Source: Pomphorhynchus laevis
Taxonomy: Eukaryota > Acanthocephala > Palaeacanthocephala > Echinorhynchida > Pomphorhynchidae
Assembly: GCA_012934845.2 (NCBI GenBank)
Contig: WNNJ02001985.1
Span: 55,356-119,355, forward strand
Direction of reading: 5' to 3'
DNA: 64,000 bases
Numbering within the stretch: the first letter of the stretch is position 1; every line of letters starts with the position of its first letter. The notes beneath the pieces were generated by a model that worked only from the letters and a program-made list of their open reading frames with translations, did no database searches and had not been told where the DNA came from. The position numbers and the translations under genes are program-made. Shown piece after piece: positions 21,101 to 32,400 of the stretch.

Positions 21101-22933
21101 TTAAAAGGTCAATTCGTAAACTTTATGCAACTTTCCTTCGAAAAGATAACAATACACAAATAGTAGAAAGTAAGAATGTGATGATGCGTGTTTTAGTAGT
21201 AAACTTCGCCAGGCTATTTTACACAATATAAAAATACAAAATGAAACGATAAAAAGCAGGTTACATATAGCATTATCAAAAGTATTACTTGTTCGTATCT
21301 TAAAGTTATTCACATGCCTACTTTAGACTTTATAAATTAAAATTTCGTATGTGGTGGTAATATCTTAATAATATCTAATAGATCGTTAGATCATATATAT
21401 AGAAGACAACGTGTATTTATATCAACAGATAGACATCAACTTGGGATTAAAACATTATATCGTAAGTATTCTATAAAATTAGGAAAATACGTATACTTCT
21501 TCGATTGAAATAAAAATCAGATAACCTAACTGATTATACGTATTTTATATTATTTATAAATTAAAAATAATAATGAAAAATAAAAATTAAATAATAAATA
21601 ACATTTAATTCAATAATAAATAATAACAAATAATTAAAAATTGTTATAAGATTTTACTTCATTTATTTCAAGTTAAAATTTAAAAATTGTTATTTAAAAT
21701 AAAAGTCAATTGCTATGAATTGACTAATAAATAACAGACGTTGTATCAGAATACGAATTAGAGGTCATCAGGAGGAAATGCTATGCTATCAGGTTTCGGC
21801 CCCTAACTCCTCTACCCAACATAGCAGCGGGGCCAAATACATGCTAATGATGTATTTCCTCTGATAAAACTATCTAGTATTTTATTCTTATACAAAGTAT
21901 ATCATCCATGAAAATTTGCCAATTAAGAGTTTAAATTTATTCTTTATATTATTGTGTTGATTTATATATTTTACTATTTTCTGCTTGATGTTATTTTTAT
22001 AGTAACCTAGTTTAAAATATGTATCTATTAAATTATTTAAATGATTTTGAAGAAAGCCAATATCATTACAAATTGTTGCAATTCTTTAAATTTCATTATT
22101 TAATGTATTAAATTTAACGTAATTCATAATAAATTCAAAATTCGCATTTAAGGATAATATTGTGCGGTTTCAGTAATCCGATTAATCGTCCTAGAATCGA
22201 ATTTCCGATGATAATATCGATAAGACCAGATTTACGGCAAACAACATTACATGCTTCGAAATACGGGATGACTGGATTCAAGTATATGTAAAGTCAACAA
22301 AGCGTGCATTCAAAAGCGCGTGCATTCAAAGCGTGCATGTTAGCGGACACTGGCATGAATTCGCGGACGCTGATTCATGTTATTAAAACGTAAAAAAACA
22401 GAGAATTAATTGTATTTTCGAAACACTAAAATGTGTTCATCTCGGGGATAAAAAAACTTAATTTAATTATATATTGATAATTCTTTAAAATATGCAATTC
22501 AATGAGCTTCGCATATTATGATGATGAACACTATTAGTGTTCTTGACTAAGGACGTGACCAAAAGAGCAGCATGTATGCAATTGCGACCTTTTGCATTTT
22601 TAAACATTTGCACATTTATTCGTTTTCTTAAAATAAATTACAAAACGAAAAATCACATGCAGAATAAAGTAAAGATTATTATAATTATCAAGCACATTCA
22701 GCAACAAAATTTGCAGTATATTTTTATATATTGATGCAGATTTAAAAAATACCTTTGTTTGCGAGATCCGTCTCGATAAATGTTTTCGCCGCTGCCAAAT
22801 CTACTCCTTCCGTTACAGCACGGTACAAAACAAATTGCTCGAATATCATCCGTCCTTGTAAACCTATCTCCTTACAATCGGGTTCCTTCTTAAGCGAGGT
22901 AGCGTGAATGCTGCAACAGTATTTTCTCGGCAT
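15025..22933 (-). CDS. BAX/BAK-like pro-apoptotic Bcl-2 family protein, 5 coding exons
   Basis: Exons join at 22933-22753, 20543-20459, 18001-17866, 15321-15223 and 15132-15025, giving 202 residues (human BAX has 192). Every intron has GT/AG ends and codon phases fit at each junction. The ATG follows two in-frame stops (TAA TAG). An N-terminal helix has MIFEQFVLYR. BH3 is ALRVIGDQLDRN (about 73-84), BH1 is DGTFNWGRIVTLFYFAY (113-129), and BH2 is WIVEKGGW (160-167). A hydrophobic anchor (about 181-199) ends in LWLQQK. The intron after the BH2 tryptophan is a classical Bcl-2 family position. Such proteins form pores in the outer mitochondrial membrane. BH1 is closest to BAX and the N-terminus closer to BAK, so I do not assign an orthologue. 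Confidence 0.92.
15223..15321 (-). CDS. BAX-like gene, coding exon 4 (BH2)
   Basis: Exactly 33 codons, phase 0 at both ends. The acceptor is TTTTTCTCCAG and the donor TGG|GTAAGG. It ends in WIVEKGGW. Confidence 0.92.
15617..15957. repeat. Short tandem repeats in intron 3
   Basis: Many copies of an approximately 18-bp unit (AACAATATCCGAAATAAA) alternate with a variant carrying GAATTGCCCAGGAAA. They are framed by two longer direct copies of a TTTTTA-ATGACAACAAGCT block (15673-15691 and 15932-15951). Confidence 0.8.
15958..17029. other. Intron 3 sequence, no feature seen
   Basis: AT-rich intronic DNA of the BAX-like gene with many short repeated words. No exon or element recognised. Confidence 0.45.
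17030..17850 (+). pseudogene. L2/CR1-type LINE 3' remnant (family C), inside intron 3
   Basis: Plus strand, opposite to the host gene. It holds a decayed RT end: CAI.YNDDILLYTHSPAHLIDDFS, where NDD replaces the YADD box, then CLFLDPFVHYKTRSC. The tail (TAATAAACCTGTACT, 17832-17846) matches the one at about 44560-44574. Many stops and an internal deletion make it one of the older elements in the window. Confidence 0.6.
17866..18001 (-). CDS. BAX-like gene, coding exon 3 (BH1)
   Basis: The acceptor is CTGTTTAG and the donor CAA|GTAAGT. It encodes FKAVAAEIFADGTFNWGRIV and the rest of BH1. The NWGR core is invariant in multidomain family members. Confidence 0.92.
18752..19203 (+). repeat. Dispersed repeat R, copy 1 (intron 2)
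   Basis: Shares about 430 bp with 21503-21932 in the same orientation. Shared landmarks are AGATAACCTAACTGATTATACG at the start, GAGGTCATCAGGAGGAA in the middle, and CCCAACATAGCAGCGGG. The family may be a SINE or MITE; I found no clear pol III promoter or terminal inverted repeat. Confidence 0.7.
19650..20245 (+). other. Unassigned GC-richer segment in intron 2
   Basis: Stands out from the AT-rich intron and is open in several frames on both strands. One plus-strand piece, just after a TTTGCAG acceptor-like site at 20134-20140, reads CRQGRQGITQLRRVDCVRN. Its Cys spacing recalls the second half of a thrombospondin type 1 repeat (CG.G...R.V.C). The minus-strand frame reads CFTSTTRFKCLFLFFASWYS. 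I cannot decide whether this is a pseudogene, an exon of another gene or an unknown repeat. Confidence 0.2.
20459..20543 (-). CDS. BAX-like gene, coding exon 2 (BH3)
   Basis: The acceptor is TTCTGTTAAG and the donor GG|GTACGT. Phases 1 and 2 fit the neighbouring exons (G+CT gives Ala, GG+C gives Gly). It encodes KKVAQALRVIGDQLDRNERL, with the LxxxIGD core of BH3. Confidence 0.88.
20755..20960 (-). repeat. Dispersed repeat R, inverted partial copy (intron 1)
   Basis: 20781-20842 is the reverse complement of 18911-18972 with one mismatch in 62 bases. Similarity then fades through AT-rich sequence to about 20960. This copy lies between the two direct copies. Confidence 0.7.
21503..21932 (+). 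repeat. Dispersed repeat R, copy 2 (intron 1)
   Basis: Direct partner of 18752-19203, with small insertions and deletions. Both copies lie inside introns of the BAX-like gene, opposite to its transcription. Confidence 0.7.
22753..22933 (-). CDS. BAX-like gene, coding exon 1
   Basis: Encodes residues 1-60 plus one base; the donor is AAAG|GTATTT. It holds the first amphipathic helix (IGLQGRMIFEQFVLYRAVTE), which fits helix 1 of BAX and BAK. Confidence 0.85.
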
Positions 22934-24640
22934 CTATTAACTACTAAGAAACAACAAAGATTATATCACCGTAGAAATCGAATATATGTAGAAATATGAA
23001 TTAAAAATTACAGGTTTACTTCATAAAAAAACATTGTGCAAGTGAAGAGGAACTTTTCACTATCTACGTGGAAAGGAAGTGATACATTAAATTACCTTTT
23101 ACATATAAATACTAACTCGATTATAAAGTAAATTATGAGATATTCTATTTTAAATAACGTATAGTCCATTACCTGGGGACATAATACACCTATTCTCAGG
23201 TAAAATGTATGTCGCTTTCACAACAATAAATCACAATTAACAATGCGATGACGGAAATAGATGACGAATAAAACAAAGTGTAAAGGGTATTAAAACGCAG
23301 AAACAAAAACTAACAGGTACTCAAGAAGAATAAAAGTACTTATTACAAGCTCGCTGTCTATAATCGGCTCACCGAATCGTATAAGGTGAGATCGTATAAT
23401 ATGAGATTCTAAGATTGCAAAGGGGACGTATGGACATTAAAGGTATTAAAGATAAAGCTTGGCACTAAAAAATCCTACTAATATAGACTCGGTAGAAAAA
23501 GCTGTAAATTTTGAGCTTTAAGAATATATCTAATATATTCTTAAATATCTAATATTGTATATGTTAGTGTATATAATATTTTACATAATTTATGATGATT
23601 TATTATATTATAATACATATATTATTAAAATAAGCTATATATTTTTGCATTGCTCTTCTTTTATATCGAATGCTAGAATCTATTGATATTTAAAGTTGCT
23701 AAGATTATGCACTCGAGGCATTAATATCTGAAGTGACTCCTGCATATCAAACAATCCCACTTCTTTATTTTGTGTACCTAATATTGTTGAGGCAAATGTA
23801 TAAAAATTGTAAAAACATTATTTAGTAAAATAATCTATTATTATAAAAACATTTAATACACTATAACACGAAAAATATGTTCGATTTTAGCTACGCACAA
23901 GCAATCAATTATTTTTCTGACACGATCTCCATTTTAAAAAAATCACAAAGCACTAATCTAAGTTAATTTGACCTATATATTTCTATACATGAGTTGGTTA
24001 TGACTAAACTTCTCGAAATATTTTTAAAATGATCAAATAATGGCCTAAAGCGCTGTTGCGACCTTCCATGTTATAGTAGTCATTGTAGGTGGTTCAAGCT
24101 CGTTTGACATATTAAACCTACTTGCTATTTACCCGTCAAAAGAGAAAGGTGGTACCTCCTTAAAAGTTATAACATTTAGACATTTAGACGTTCCACATGT
24201 TCTATATTAATCAACATTCTCAAATATAAATGATTTGAAACATACTTATTTTGAAGTATATATATATATATTGTAGAACAATAAAATGAATTAAGCAACT
24301 CTCTGAAGAAAAACTTATTATTGTTCCGACTAATTAAATTTATAGATTTAAGAAATTAAATTTCTAGATTGAAGTTAAATTTCTAGATTTAAGAAACCCT
24401 CTTAGGGCAAAACATATATATAGTTTCGTACGGGATCATGTAGATCGATTGAAATCGGGACTGGTGATCCTCTGATGGATCAAAGGATCACCTTTGATGA
24501 AGGGCAGAATAGTTGGTAGTCAGCCTTCTGGCGAGCCCGGGGCTACCAACATGTGGCAAAAAGCGGGCGAAACCAAAACGGCTGTGGCAATGATGCCGTT
24601 AGTAGTCAAGGTGTATGGAATTGGATAACATGAAGGAAGG
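22934..24640. other. Upstream region of the BAX-like gene, no gene seen
   Basis: AT-rich and non-coding. The promoter and any 5' UTR exon should lie here, but I recognise no firm core promoter element. Near 24450-24520 two GGATC/GATCC-type short inverted repeats precede the LINE remnant. Confidence 0.4.
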
Positions 24641-26131
24641 ATTCTGTAGCTGGTTCTCAACTCTGTGTATTGTCCGCTAACCCCTATACCACCACGCACG
24701 GTTTCCGCCTCGGCCTCCTCAACACTAGATATATTCTTTATAAATCCAATCTCATCCCAAACCTCTTCACCAAGCAATTCATCGATCTCTTCTGCATCAC
24801 CGAATCCTGACACTCTGATTTCAACAACCTCACCATTAGCCGTTTGCTCAATAGTTGAATACGCCCACCCCATCCGCTGATTCCTTTCAAAATTCTCTAA
24901 TTATTGCGGTATTGCCGAATTCGCTTGTCACCCTGCGTCTCTTCGCAAAATCACACCCCCTTTCAGTCCTGGCTCTTTAAATTGATCACCTGTCGTTCTT
25001 CTAGCTCGTTAACTCTGGATCTAGCCACTGTATCCCGTAATAGTTCATCAGCTCCTACCTCCTTATGTTCACCGAACTCGATGAACTCCCGTCCCACTGT
25101 TATTTGTCCTCCATTTATTCACTCGTTCTTTGCGACTTTAAAATAAGCATCGACGCCCCTCTACCCTTTATTCCATCCGGTTCATCAGCGTACTATCCGA
25201 CAACGATTACAACTCATCTTCACTGCAACCACACATGACCTTGGGGAACTTGACATAATTGCTGTCCCTGATTGTTTTTCTGCCCACACATCACCGCTCT
25301 CTAAGACGTACTATCCGCCCGCTCCCTCCGTCTCTTGCTTAACGCCGGTCTCATTTCAACCTACTACGTACCAAATGCAACTACATTCGACAGCATAAAA
25401 TAATCACTTCGCACAACTCTAAGTCTCTCTGGCGTACTTATAACTCAATCCTTGCTCGCTCCTCTAAGCCTTGCAACATCAATCCCCATTATTATTCGTC
25501 ATCTCTCCATACCAAAGTATCCACGTTGCTCTTTCACACCCCGTCACCATCATTCCACCCTTCCTCGCATCATCCTCAGGAACTCTTTCATATTCTCCCT
25601 TGCTAAAGTATCATCTGTCCTTATATTCTTGCCCAAAAAACCTAACATACCGATCCCATGCCTACCCCATACTTAAATAAATATGCTCATCGATATCCTC
25701 TTTTCTCACTACCTTGTTTATCTCGTCCATTCGCAGTGGTCTCTTTCCTTGACACTGGAAATCCGTTATCATTCTTCCACTTCTTAAAAAAACAATCGTT
25801 TGACCCCTCTCTCTTCTAGCTATCATCTCATTTCACTCCTCCTTACTTTTTATAAGCTATTAGAACGCCTCATGTAAATACAGATCAATGTGTATCTCTC
25901 TTCATCCAATCTGTGTCTTCCCTTCCAATCCACTTTCAGCTCTAATCACTCCACCAAAATCGTCTGCATGAAAATTTACAACGGCCTACTCATCTCTCGT
26001 AACAAGGCTCTATGTAGTGTTCTCATCTCCATCGACCTCTCCTCCGCCTTAGACATCGTCGATCACTCCATCTTCCTTTCTCCCATTCGTTATGATTACG
26101 GATTTTCTTCCTCCTCTGTAGCATGGTTTGC

Positions 26132-26215
<84 letters not shown>

Positions 26216-26495
26216 ACCGTTTATTTCGCGTCTGTTGTAATTCATCATCCTCCCATCCCATCCCAATTTTCTGCGGAGTCCTTCCATTTCGATTATCACC
26301 TTTCCCTTATACCCTTTGTCCGTGACAAGGTACGGACGTATAACTTAATTCTAAGTGACAATCGCCGTATCCACCCCGTTATCGACTTCCGTTCTTGTAT
26401 GTCTCTTCTTTCATCACTTATCTTCCCCAAAAACGATTATTGCCTCAGCCTTTTCGTCAATTATCCAAAATTTATCATCCTACCCCTATAAACTT
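24640..26495 (+). pseudogene. L2-like LINE, family B copy 1 (decayed)
   Basis: Plus strand. The ORF2 endonuclease start is readable (GLLNTRYILYKSNLI, then IDLFCITES followed by TGA at 24808). Later come pieces matching the family B copy at 51801-52868, and RT blocks NHSTKIVCMKIYNGLLISR and DIVDHSIFLSPIRYDYGFSS. An (AT)n tract interrupts the RT region. The sequence then resumes far downstream with FDYHLSLIPFVRDKV and CMSLLSSLIFPKNDYCLSLF, so the YADD region is deleted. There are many frameshifts. Confidence 0.75.
26135..26212. repeat. (AT)n microsatellite
   Basis: About 39 AT dinucleotides within the family B LINE remnant, at the deletion point in its RT region. Open frames across it (YIYIYI...) are repeat artefacts. 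Confidence 0.95.
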
Positions 26496-26559
26496 AGATA
26501 TATGACAATATCTAAGTCATATATGAGTCGTCGTCGGCAATTAATCAGCGTAAATTGAA

Positions 26560-27130
26560 TGATATGGGGAAGTGTGTAGAAGATAAAACCGACGATGGAA
26601 ATTGTGTAGAAGAAATTCAACCGAAGACACCTAAAGATAACCAGCTTTTACAATTTCCGGTGTATGTTTCAGCATCAGTTGTCAAATCGGTATAATAGGA
26701 CTCGATCCAGAGTTCAGTGCTCAAAGTGGGGATGACATCATATCTAAGTCATCCATAGAGATCGACGAGCGAAATTGTACTGATGATAGTACTAATAATC
26801 GATACACCTCCCTAGCTCGATAAAGTTAGGTCCATATTGGGACGTGTATTATCTGATTGTGATTCGCAATTTATAACATCCTTGAAAGTAGTTTCCCTCT
26901 TTCGCATAGGCAAATCTAATGATACAAATGCGAAACCTCGCTTATTAAAAATAGTATTCAGTGACAAAGAGTACGTTAATATTTTATTAAGAAAATTGGT
27001 AGTGGCATTAGATTACTTAGAGACTTAGACCCGTCAGATAGAGAAAAGTTAAAGCTGGCTAAGATTGAGCTTCAAAAAGACTCAACAGTGGGGAGCGAAA
27101 TCTTAGGATTCAAAATTTTCAAGTAGTGCG
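26560..27130 (+). pseudogene. CR1-type LINE copy 1, ORF1 remnant
   Basis: The C-terminal domain of CR1 ORF1 is visible: VVSLFRIGKSNDTNAKPRLL, VFSDKEYVNILLRKL, then RDLDPSDREKLKLAKIEL and FKIFK. This follows the order of the copy at 38757-39461 (FRLGKRTQEKPRLLKVIL, RDLSPDERLQLRKANIEL, FRVVK). The N-terminal Cys finger is not recognisable and the frame is interrupted. Confidence 0.7.
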
Positions 27131-27148
27131 ACGCCGCCATCGTGTGTT

Positions 27149-30125
27149 TTGGACAATGTTACCCTCACACGACAAAATTTCACAAGCATTCGACCTCTCG
27201 AGCTGCGTTGCACCTATCAAAGGAATAACAAAAGTCCATATGTAACCAATATACCAGATACTTATTGTGAAAAATTTGTGTTATATTCTAATCTTCAGAG
27301 TATCCTCCCAAAAATGGTAGAAGTTTCGCTACTTGCTGAAGAAAGTAATGCTAGTATCCTGGCATTCAGTGAATCTTGGTTGAATTCTAACATTGATGAC
27401 TCAGAAATTACAATTCCCGGTTACAGCTCATACCGTTGTGATCGTGTTAATGTCAGAGGTGGCGGTGTAGTCATATACGCGCGAGATAGTATCACTACTA
27501 GTCTCCTATATCACGATAATGAGGATATTAGTTACAAATCACTATGGTGTCGTTTCGAAAGCCCTGATTCCTCTGATGTCATTGGACTTGTGTACAAAAG
27601 TCCTATGGCATCCACCAAACGCCTCCGGAAAGATTTAGAACGGTTCGCCTCTTATGAAAACTTAATCTTACTTGGGGACTTTAATATGCCACGTATAGAC
27701 TGGTATACTTATTCCCGTTTGAGCGGATGTGATTGGGAATATTCTAAACTAATCGATTTATTAAACGAGCTGAATTACTTTCAGTACGTAAATCAAGACA
27801 CTCGTTTCAGAGGCTCTTCTAGAAGTCTATTAGATTTATGTTTGTCTAACCATGATCTACCGATAAATATTGACTACATACAAGCTATAGGGAATAGTGA
27901 CCATTGCAGTATGTTAATTCGCTTTCTGTTCGTTCTGCCTTCCATAAACACTTGTCACAGCGAGCTCAACGTTTTCAAGACCGATTTTAGCGAAATCGGT
28001 AGGCACCTTGATCGCGTTGTTTGGCTTGACCCATTTGTGGTCGGATTGGAATGTGCATGGAGGTTTTTTCGAGATACTCTTGCTTCTCTTCTAGACAGAT
28101 ATGCGCCTTTACGTGCTTCACGCTCCCGTAAATACAATAAGCCGTGGTTTGACGTAGAGTTAGGAAATCTTCTTAAGGAGTGTAAGATCCTTTATCGTCG
28201 ATATCGTCAATCTAAAGGAGAATATCAATTATATCGAAACGCAAGAAACAGATTTACGGCACTTAAAAGATCTAAGAAACTCTACTTTAAGAAATCACTC
28301 GTTTATAATATTAAGTATGAGCCAAGTTTATTTTTCAAATATTGTGCATCCAAAAATCGATCGACGCAAATGTTTTCCGTTACGTGTGAAAAATAAAGTA
28401 GTTGTCAACGATTATATGGTCGCTAATACATTTGCAGAGACATTCTTTCCTAGAATAGATGAATCAGTTACTGTACACGGCACCTTTCATCATAATAATA
28501 AATCATCTAACTTGACGTCACATATTTATATCGCTCATGTATATGAGCAACTTCGACGATTAAAACGGTGTCATTTTGCTGGCCCTGACGGATTGCCATC
28601 CATCCTACTTAGAGAATTAGCATCCCACATTTGCGGTCCACTACATCGAATATTCATATTTTCCTTATGCAAATCAAAGATTCCCCTCGACTGGCTAAAA
28701 TTGATAATTTGACCCGTATATAAAAAGTGATAGATCATGCGCCAGCAATTTTAGACCAGTTAATCTAACATGTATTTGCTGTAAGGTACTAGAGCGTTTG
28801 ATTTTGTTACACATCAACCGCCATATTTCGATAAATAACCTTTTACATATTGCCCAACATGGATTTCGTTCGAGTAGATCAACATGTTCAAATCTTCTAA
28901 TTGCTAGAGATGATTGGTTCAGTGCTTTTGATGCCGGTGTCGACACCAACGTGGTATTCGTGGACTTCTCGCGTGCTTTCGATACAATCAATCATAATAT
29001 ACTTATTGGCAAACTTATAGGACTTCGCTTTGATTCTATAATTGTTAATTGGATTCGTGCGTATTTATTAGATAGAACTGCAGCAGTCAGAGTAAGTGGG
29101 AATTTGTCGGATTGAACTTCTATATGTAGTGGTGTACCACAAGGATCGATTTTAGGACCAATTTTATTTAATATATATATTAACGAACTCCCATCATTAC
29201 TGCTGTAAGAAACGTTGTTGTACGCCGATGATCTTAAGATCTATTGCTGTATTGTTAATGACCTTGACCGACAAATGTTACAGTCTGATCTCGATATATT
29301 GACGTATTGGAAGCTGAGAACTGTTTAAGTATTAATGTGACAAAATGTGCATACATGCACATAGAGAATAAGTTTTCGACAACCAGCTTCTCAATTAATT
29401 TACAACCCAATCCTATGGTTCGTCAATATAGAGACTTGGGCGTCGTCGTTTCGGATGATCTAGGCACTAGGAAAAATACGGAGCAAATATGTGCTAGAGC
29501 AACTCAAATTTCCGGTATGATTTCCAGATGTTTTAGTAAATTAGAAATTGACTCATTTAAACTTTTATTCACTACTCTCTGTTCAAGTGTTCTTAACTAT
29601 TGTTCTCCAGCATCATACCCAGTTAAAAATGACCTGGTTGTAGTGTGGCGGGCGATGAGCAATCCTAAAAATCCAGTTAGAAGTTTATTTCGTACGCGAA
29701 ATGACTCAAGATTACACTGGTGTAAAAAAAAAACATTAATTTTGCCGTGCGTGTCATTCCAGCTTGGAACAGTTTACCGGCGGAAGTGGTGAAGCAAACA
29801 AACAGACGTGGATTTGTATCTACTTTGAAGAAACTGACTAATTTTTAATTACTTTGTTGTTAGTTTCCTTTTTATATTTTAAATTGTGAAGGTGTCTATT
29901 GAGCCACGCTCGCTGACATTCAGCGCAGATAATAAGCGAACTCCTCAATTTATTTGTTTATTTTTGTTTTCTCCGTCGCTTGAGGGCTGCTAAGGGTTAT
30001 GATATATCATATATATTATGATATATCATACTATTTTTTATTTCTCTCTTTCTCTTTTTTATACTGTGATGCCCCTGTTTTGAGCTTTGCTCTTTTGGCG
30101 GTCAATGAATAATAATATAAATATT
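27149..30125 (+). pseudogene. CR1-type LINE copy 1, ORF2 (endonuclease and reverse transcriptase) and 3' tail
   Basis: APE endonuclease motifs come first: SILAFSESWLNS, GGGVVIYARDSI, LILLGDFNMPRIDW and AIGNSDHCSML. RT follows with GPDGLPSILLREL, AQHGFRSSRSTCSNL, VVFVDFSRAFDTINH (motif A), SGVPQGSILGPILFN (motif B), and LLYADDLKIY (catalytic box). An ILNYCSPASYP block follows. The coding frame breaks near 28390, 28710, 29115 and 29320. EN is open over 415 residues. The tail ends in AATAATATAAATATT near 30125. Confidence 0.85.
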
Positions 30126-30464
30126 AAAGGCGTGATATCTGCTATTAATAAATTACACTGAGCATATGTAATAACTAAAACGCTACATATTTACGTAAAT
30201 TATGAATAGGACGAGTATCCGAAGCCTGTGCGGTGATTCTCCTCGATGTTTTCGAATTCATTTAATTCTGATTCCAGTTAAGCATACATAGAGCATGTGT
30301 AATTTTAAGAGATCAACGTAGACAAAACTTAATGCTTTTAAAAAATCACCCCAACGGCAGCATTCAGTCAGGGTTCTACAGTTTTTTGCCATAATCACAG
30401 AAAGATGATGTGTTTTCACTCTAATACTCACGTTCTCCCTACTCACTCCTTCCAAATCTCCGTG
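30126..30464. other. Spacer between LINEs, no gene seen
   Basis: No coding or repeat signal recognised. Confidence 0.4.
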
Positions 30465-32400
30465 ATTCCTACTTTTCTATACGCCGTTCACATCTTATTC
30501 TTATACGTACTAAACGTACTATCTTTTGGCGAAATCAACTCGAGTTATCTTCCAACTCTAAATCTCATTGGAAAATCGTAAACTCAATTCTTTCACGATC
30601 ATCTACTTCTTGTAATATAAATCCTGATGAATTTCTTCTTATTTACAAACTAAACTACCTAATTTACTTTCCCTACTACCCATAGCCCCCTTGTACCCAC
30701 TCTTCTCTTTAACTACTTCCCTCCCAGAACTATTCCACCTTCTTCCCGTTTCGTCTGATGAAGTTTCTTCCGTTCTGCTGTCATTGCCTAATACAACCTC
30801 TCCTTCTGACCTAATTCCCACTCACTTGCTTAAAAATATCTGCTCCTCTATCTCACCCTTCCTAATTACATTGTTCAACTCGTCCATCCGTAGCCGTACA
30901 TTTCCTTCCGTCTGGAAATGTGCTACTGTTAGTCCTCTCATCAAAAAGCAATCTCTCGACTCCTCACTACCATCTTCGTACCGTCCAATCTCACTTCTCC
31001 CAACCCTCTCTAAACTCCTTGAGCGTCTCGTTCTCAAGCAAGTTAATACATATCTCTTTTCCTCTAACTTGTTTCCTCCCTTTCAAGCCGCTTTTCGCTC
31101 TAATCACTCTACTGAAATTGCCTGTCTTAAAGTTTATAATGACTTACTCATCTCGCGCGATCATAAATTATGTAGTGTCATAGTTTCTTTTGATCTATCG
31201 TCTGCTTTTGACATCATTGATCATTCGATTCTTCTACATCGCCTTCGTCATGATTATGGTTTCTCTTTACCCAATGTATCATGATTTTCTTTATATCTAT
31301 CAAACCGTACATTTCGCGTCTATTCTAACTCTTCTCTCTCCCATCCTTCATCCATCCCGATTGGTGTTCCACAAGGCTCCGTATTAGGCCCTATGCTTTT
31401 CTCTCTTCTTCTCAGTGACTTGTCTTCGATTTCTCATAAATTTAACTTCCATGTTATGCAATATGCTGATGACATTCTCATCTGTGCTCACGCACCTGCT
31501 TATCGTATTCATGATCTTAGTGTTTCTGTTTCCAGCTGTCTTGTCTCAATTTCCAATCATCTTTCTTCCCTTCGCCTTTCTCTGAATCCTGACAAATCTA
31601 AAATTATGTGGATCCTACCTCGAAGCTTCATCGTAGAACCTCCTTTCGTATCACTAAATTCTACATTTCTTCCTATCGTTGATAATCTCGTTTCTCTAGG
31701 CTTTCATTTCGACAACCGACTTTCACTTAAACCTTTCGTTAGTGATAAAGTACGCTCATCTACCTTGATACTCCGCAATCTCTGTCAAGTTCGTAGATTG
31801 ATCGATTTCCCTTCTTGTATGACTCTCATATCTTCTCTTCTTTTCTCAAGACTTGATTACTGTCTTAGTCTATTTTCGAACTCACCTAAATCCACTCTTC
31901 TACCTTTACAACGCATCATCAACGCTGCCGTCCGAGTTCTTCTCCGTCTTCATCGTTTTAATCATACATCCCACTATCTTGTTTCTCTTGATTGGCCTAC
32001 CATTTATTGTCGTGTTCAAATTCGTCTTTTTATCATTGCTTTTCGCCTTATAACTTCTCATACCCCTTCATTTCTCAACCTTCCTTTTCTCGACAATTAT
32101 CGTACTGTGTATTGTGCTCTGCGTTCCCGTAATTCCCTTCTTTTACATGTCCCAATCTACTCTACCTCTTTTGGCTTCCGCTCCTTCGTTGTGGCTGCTC
32201 CTCTCTTGTGGAATCAACTGCCTATTCATATCCGCCAATCAACATCTATGCCGTGCTTCAAACGCCAAATCCAATTTTGTTTCAACAATTAACTATCTAT
32301 CTGTGACTTTTGATGTTCTTTTTTGTTTGTTAGTGGTCATGTAAGCGTGCATTTTGCACGCATTTGCCACGTTAAATAAATTATTGTAGTATTATTACTA
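30465..32400 (+). pseudogene. L2-like LINE, family A copy 1 (5'-truncated, one stop in RT)
   Basis: Near-identical to the reverse transcriptase half of the near-complete copy at 47166-51800. It begins within the EN-RT linker and reads VSSVLLSLPNTTSPSDLIPT, NHSTEIACLKVYNDLLISRD, DLSSAFDIIDHSILLHRLR, IGVPQGSVLGPMLFSLLL and MQYADDILICAHAP. It ends at TAA near 32292. The two open stretches are in one frame, separated by a single TGA at 31282-31284 where the other copy has Trp. The 3' end has the family hairpin GCGTGCATTTTGCACGC and an (ATT)n tail. Confidence 0.85.

Noticed and set aside
26096-26491. Frames containing (YI)n
   Set aside because: They are translations of the (AT)n microsatellite, in line with LINE remnant sequence.
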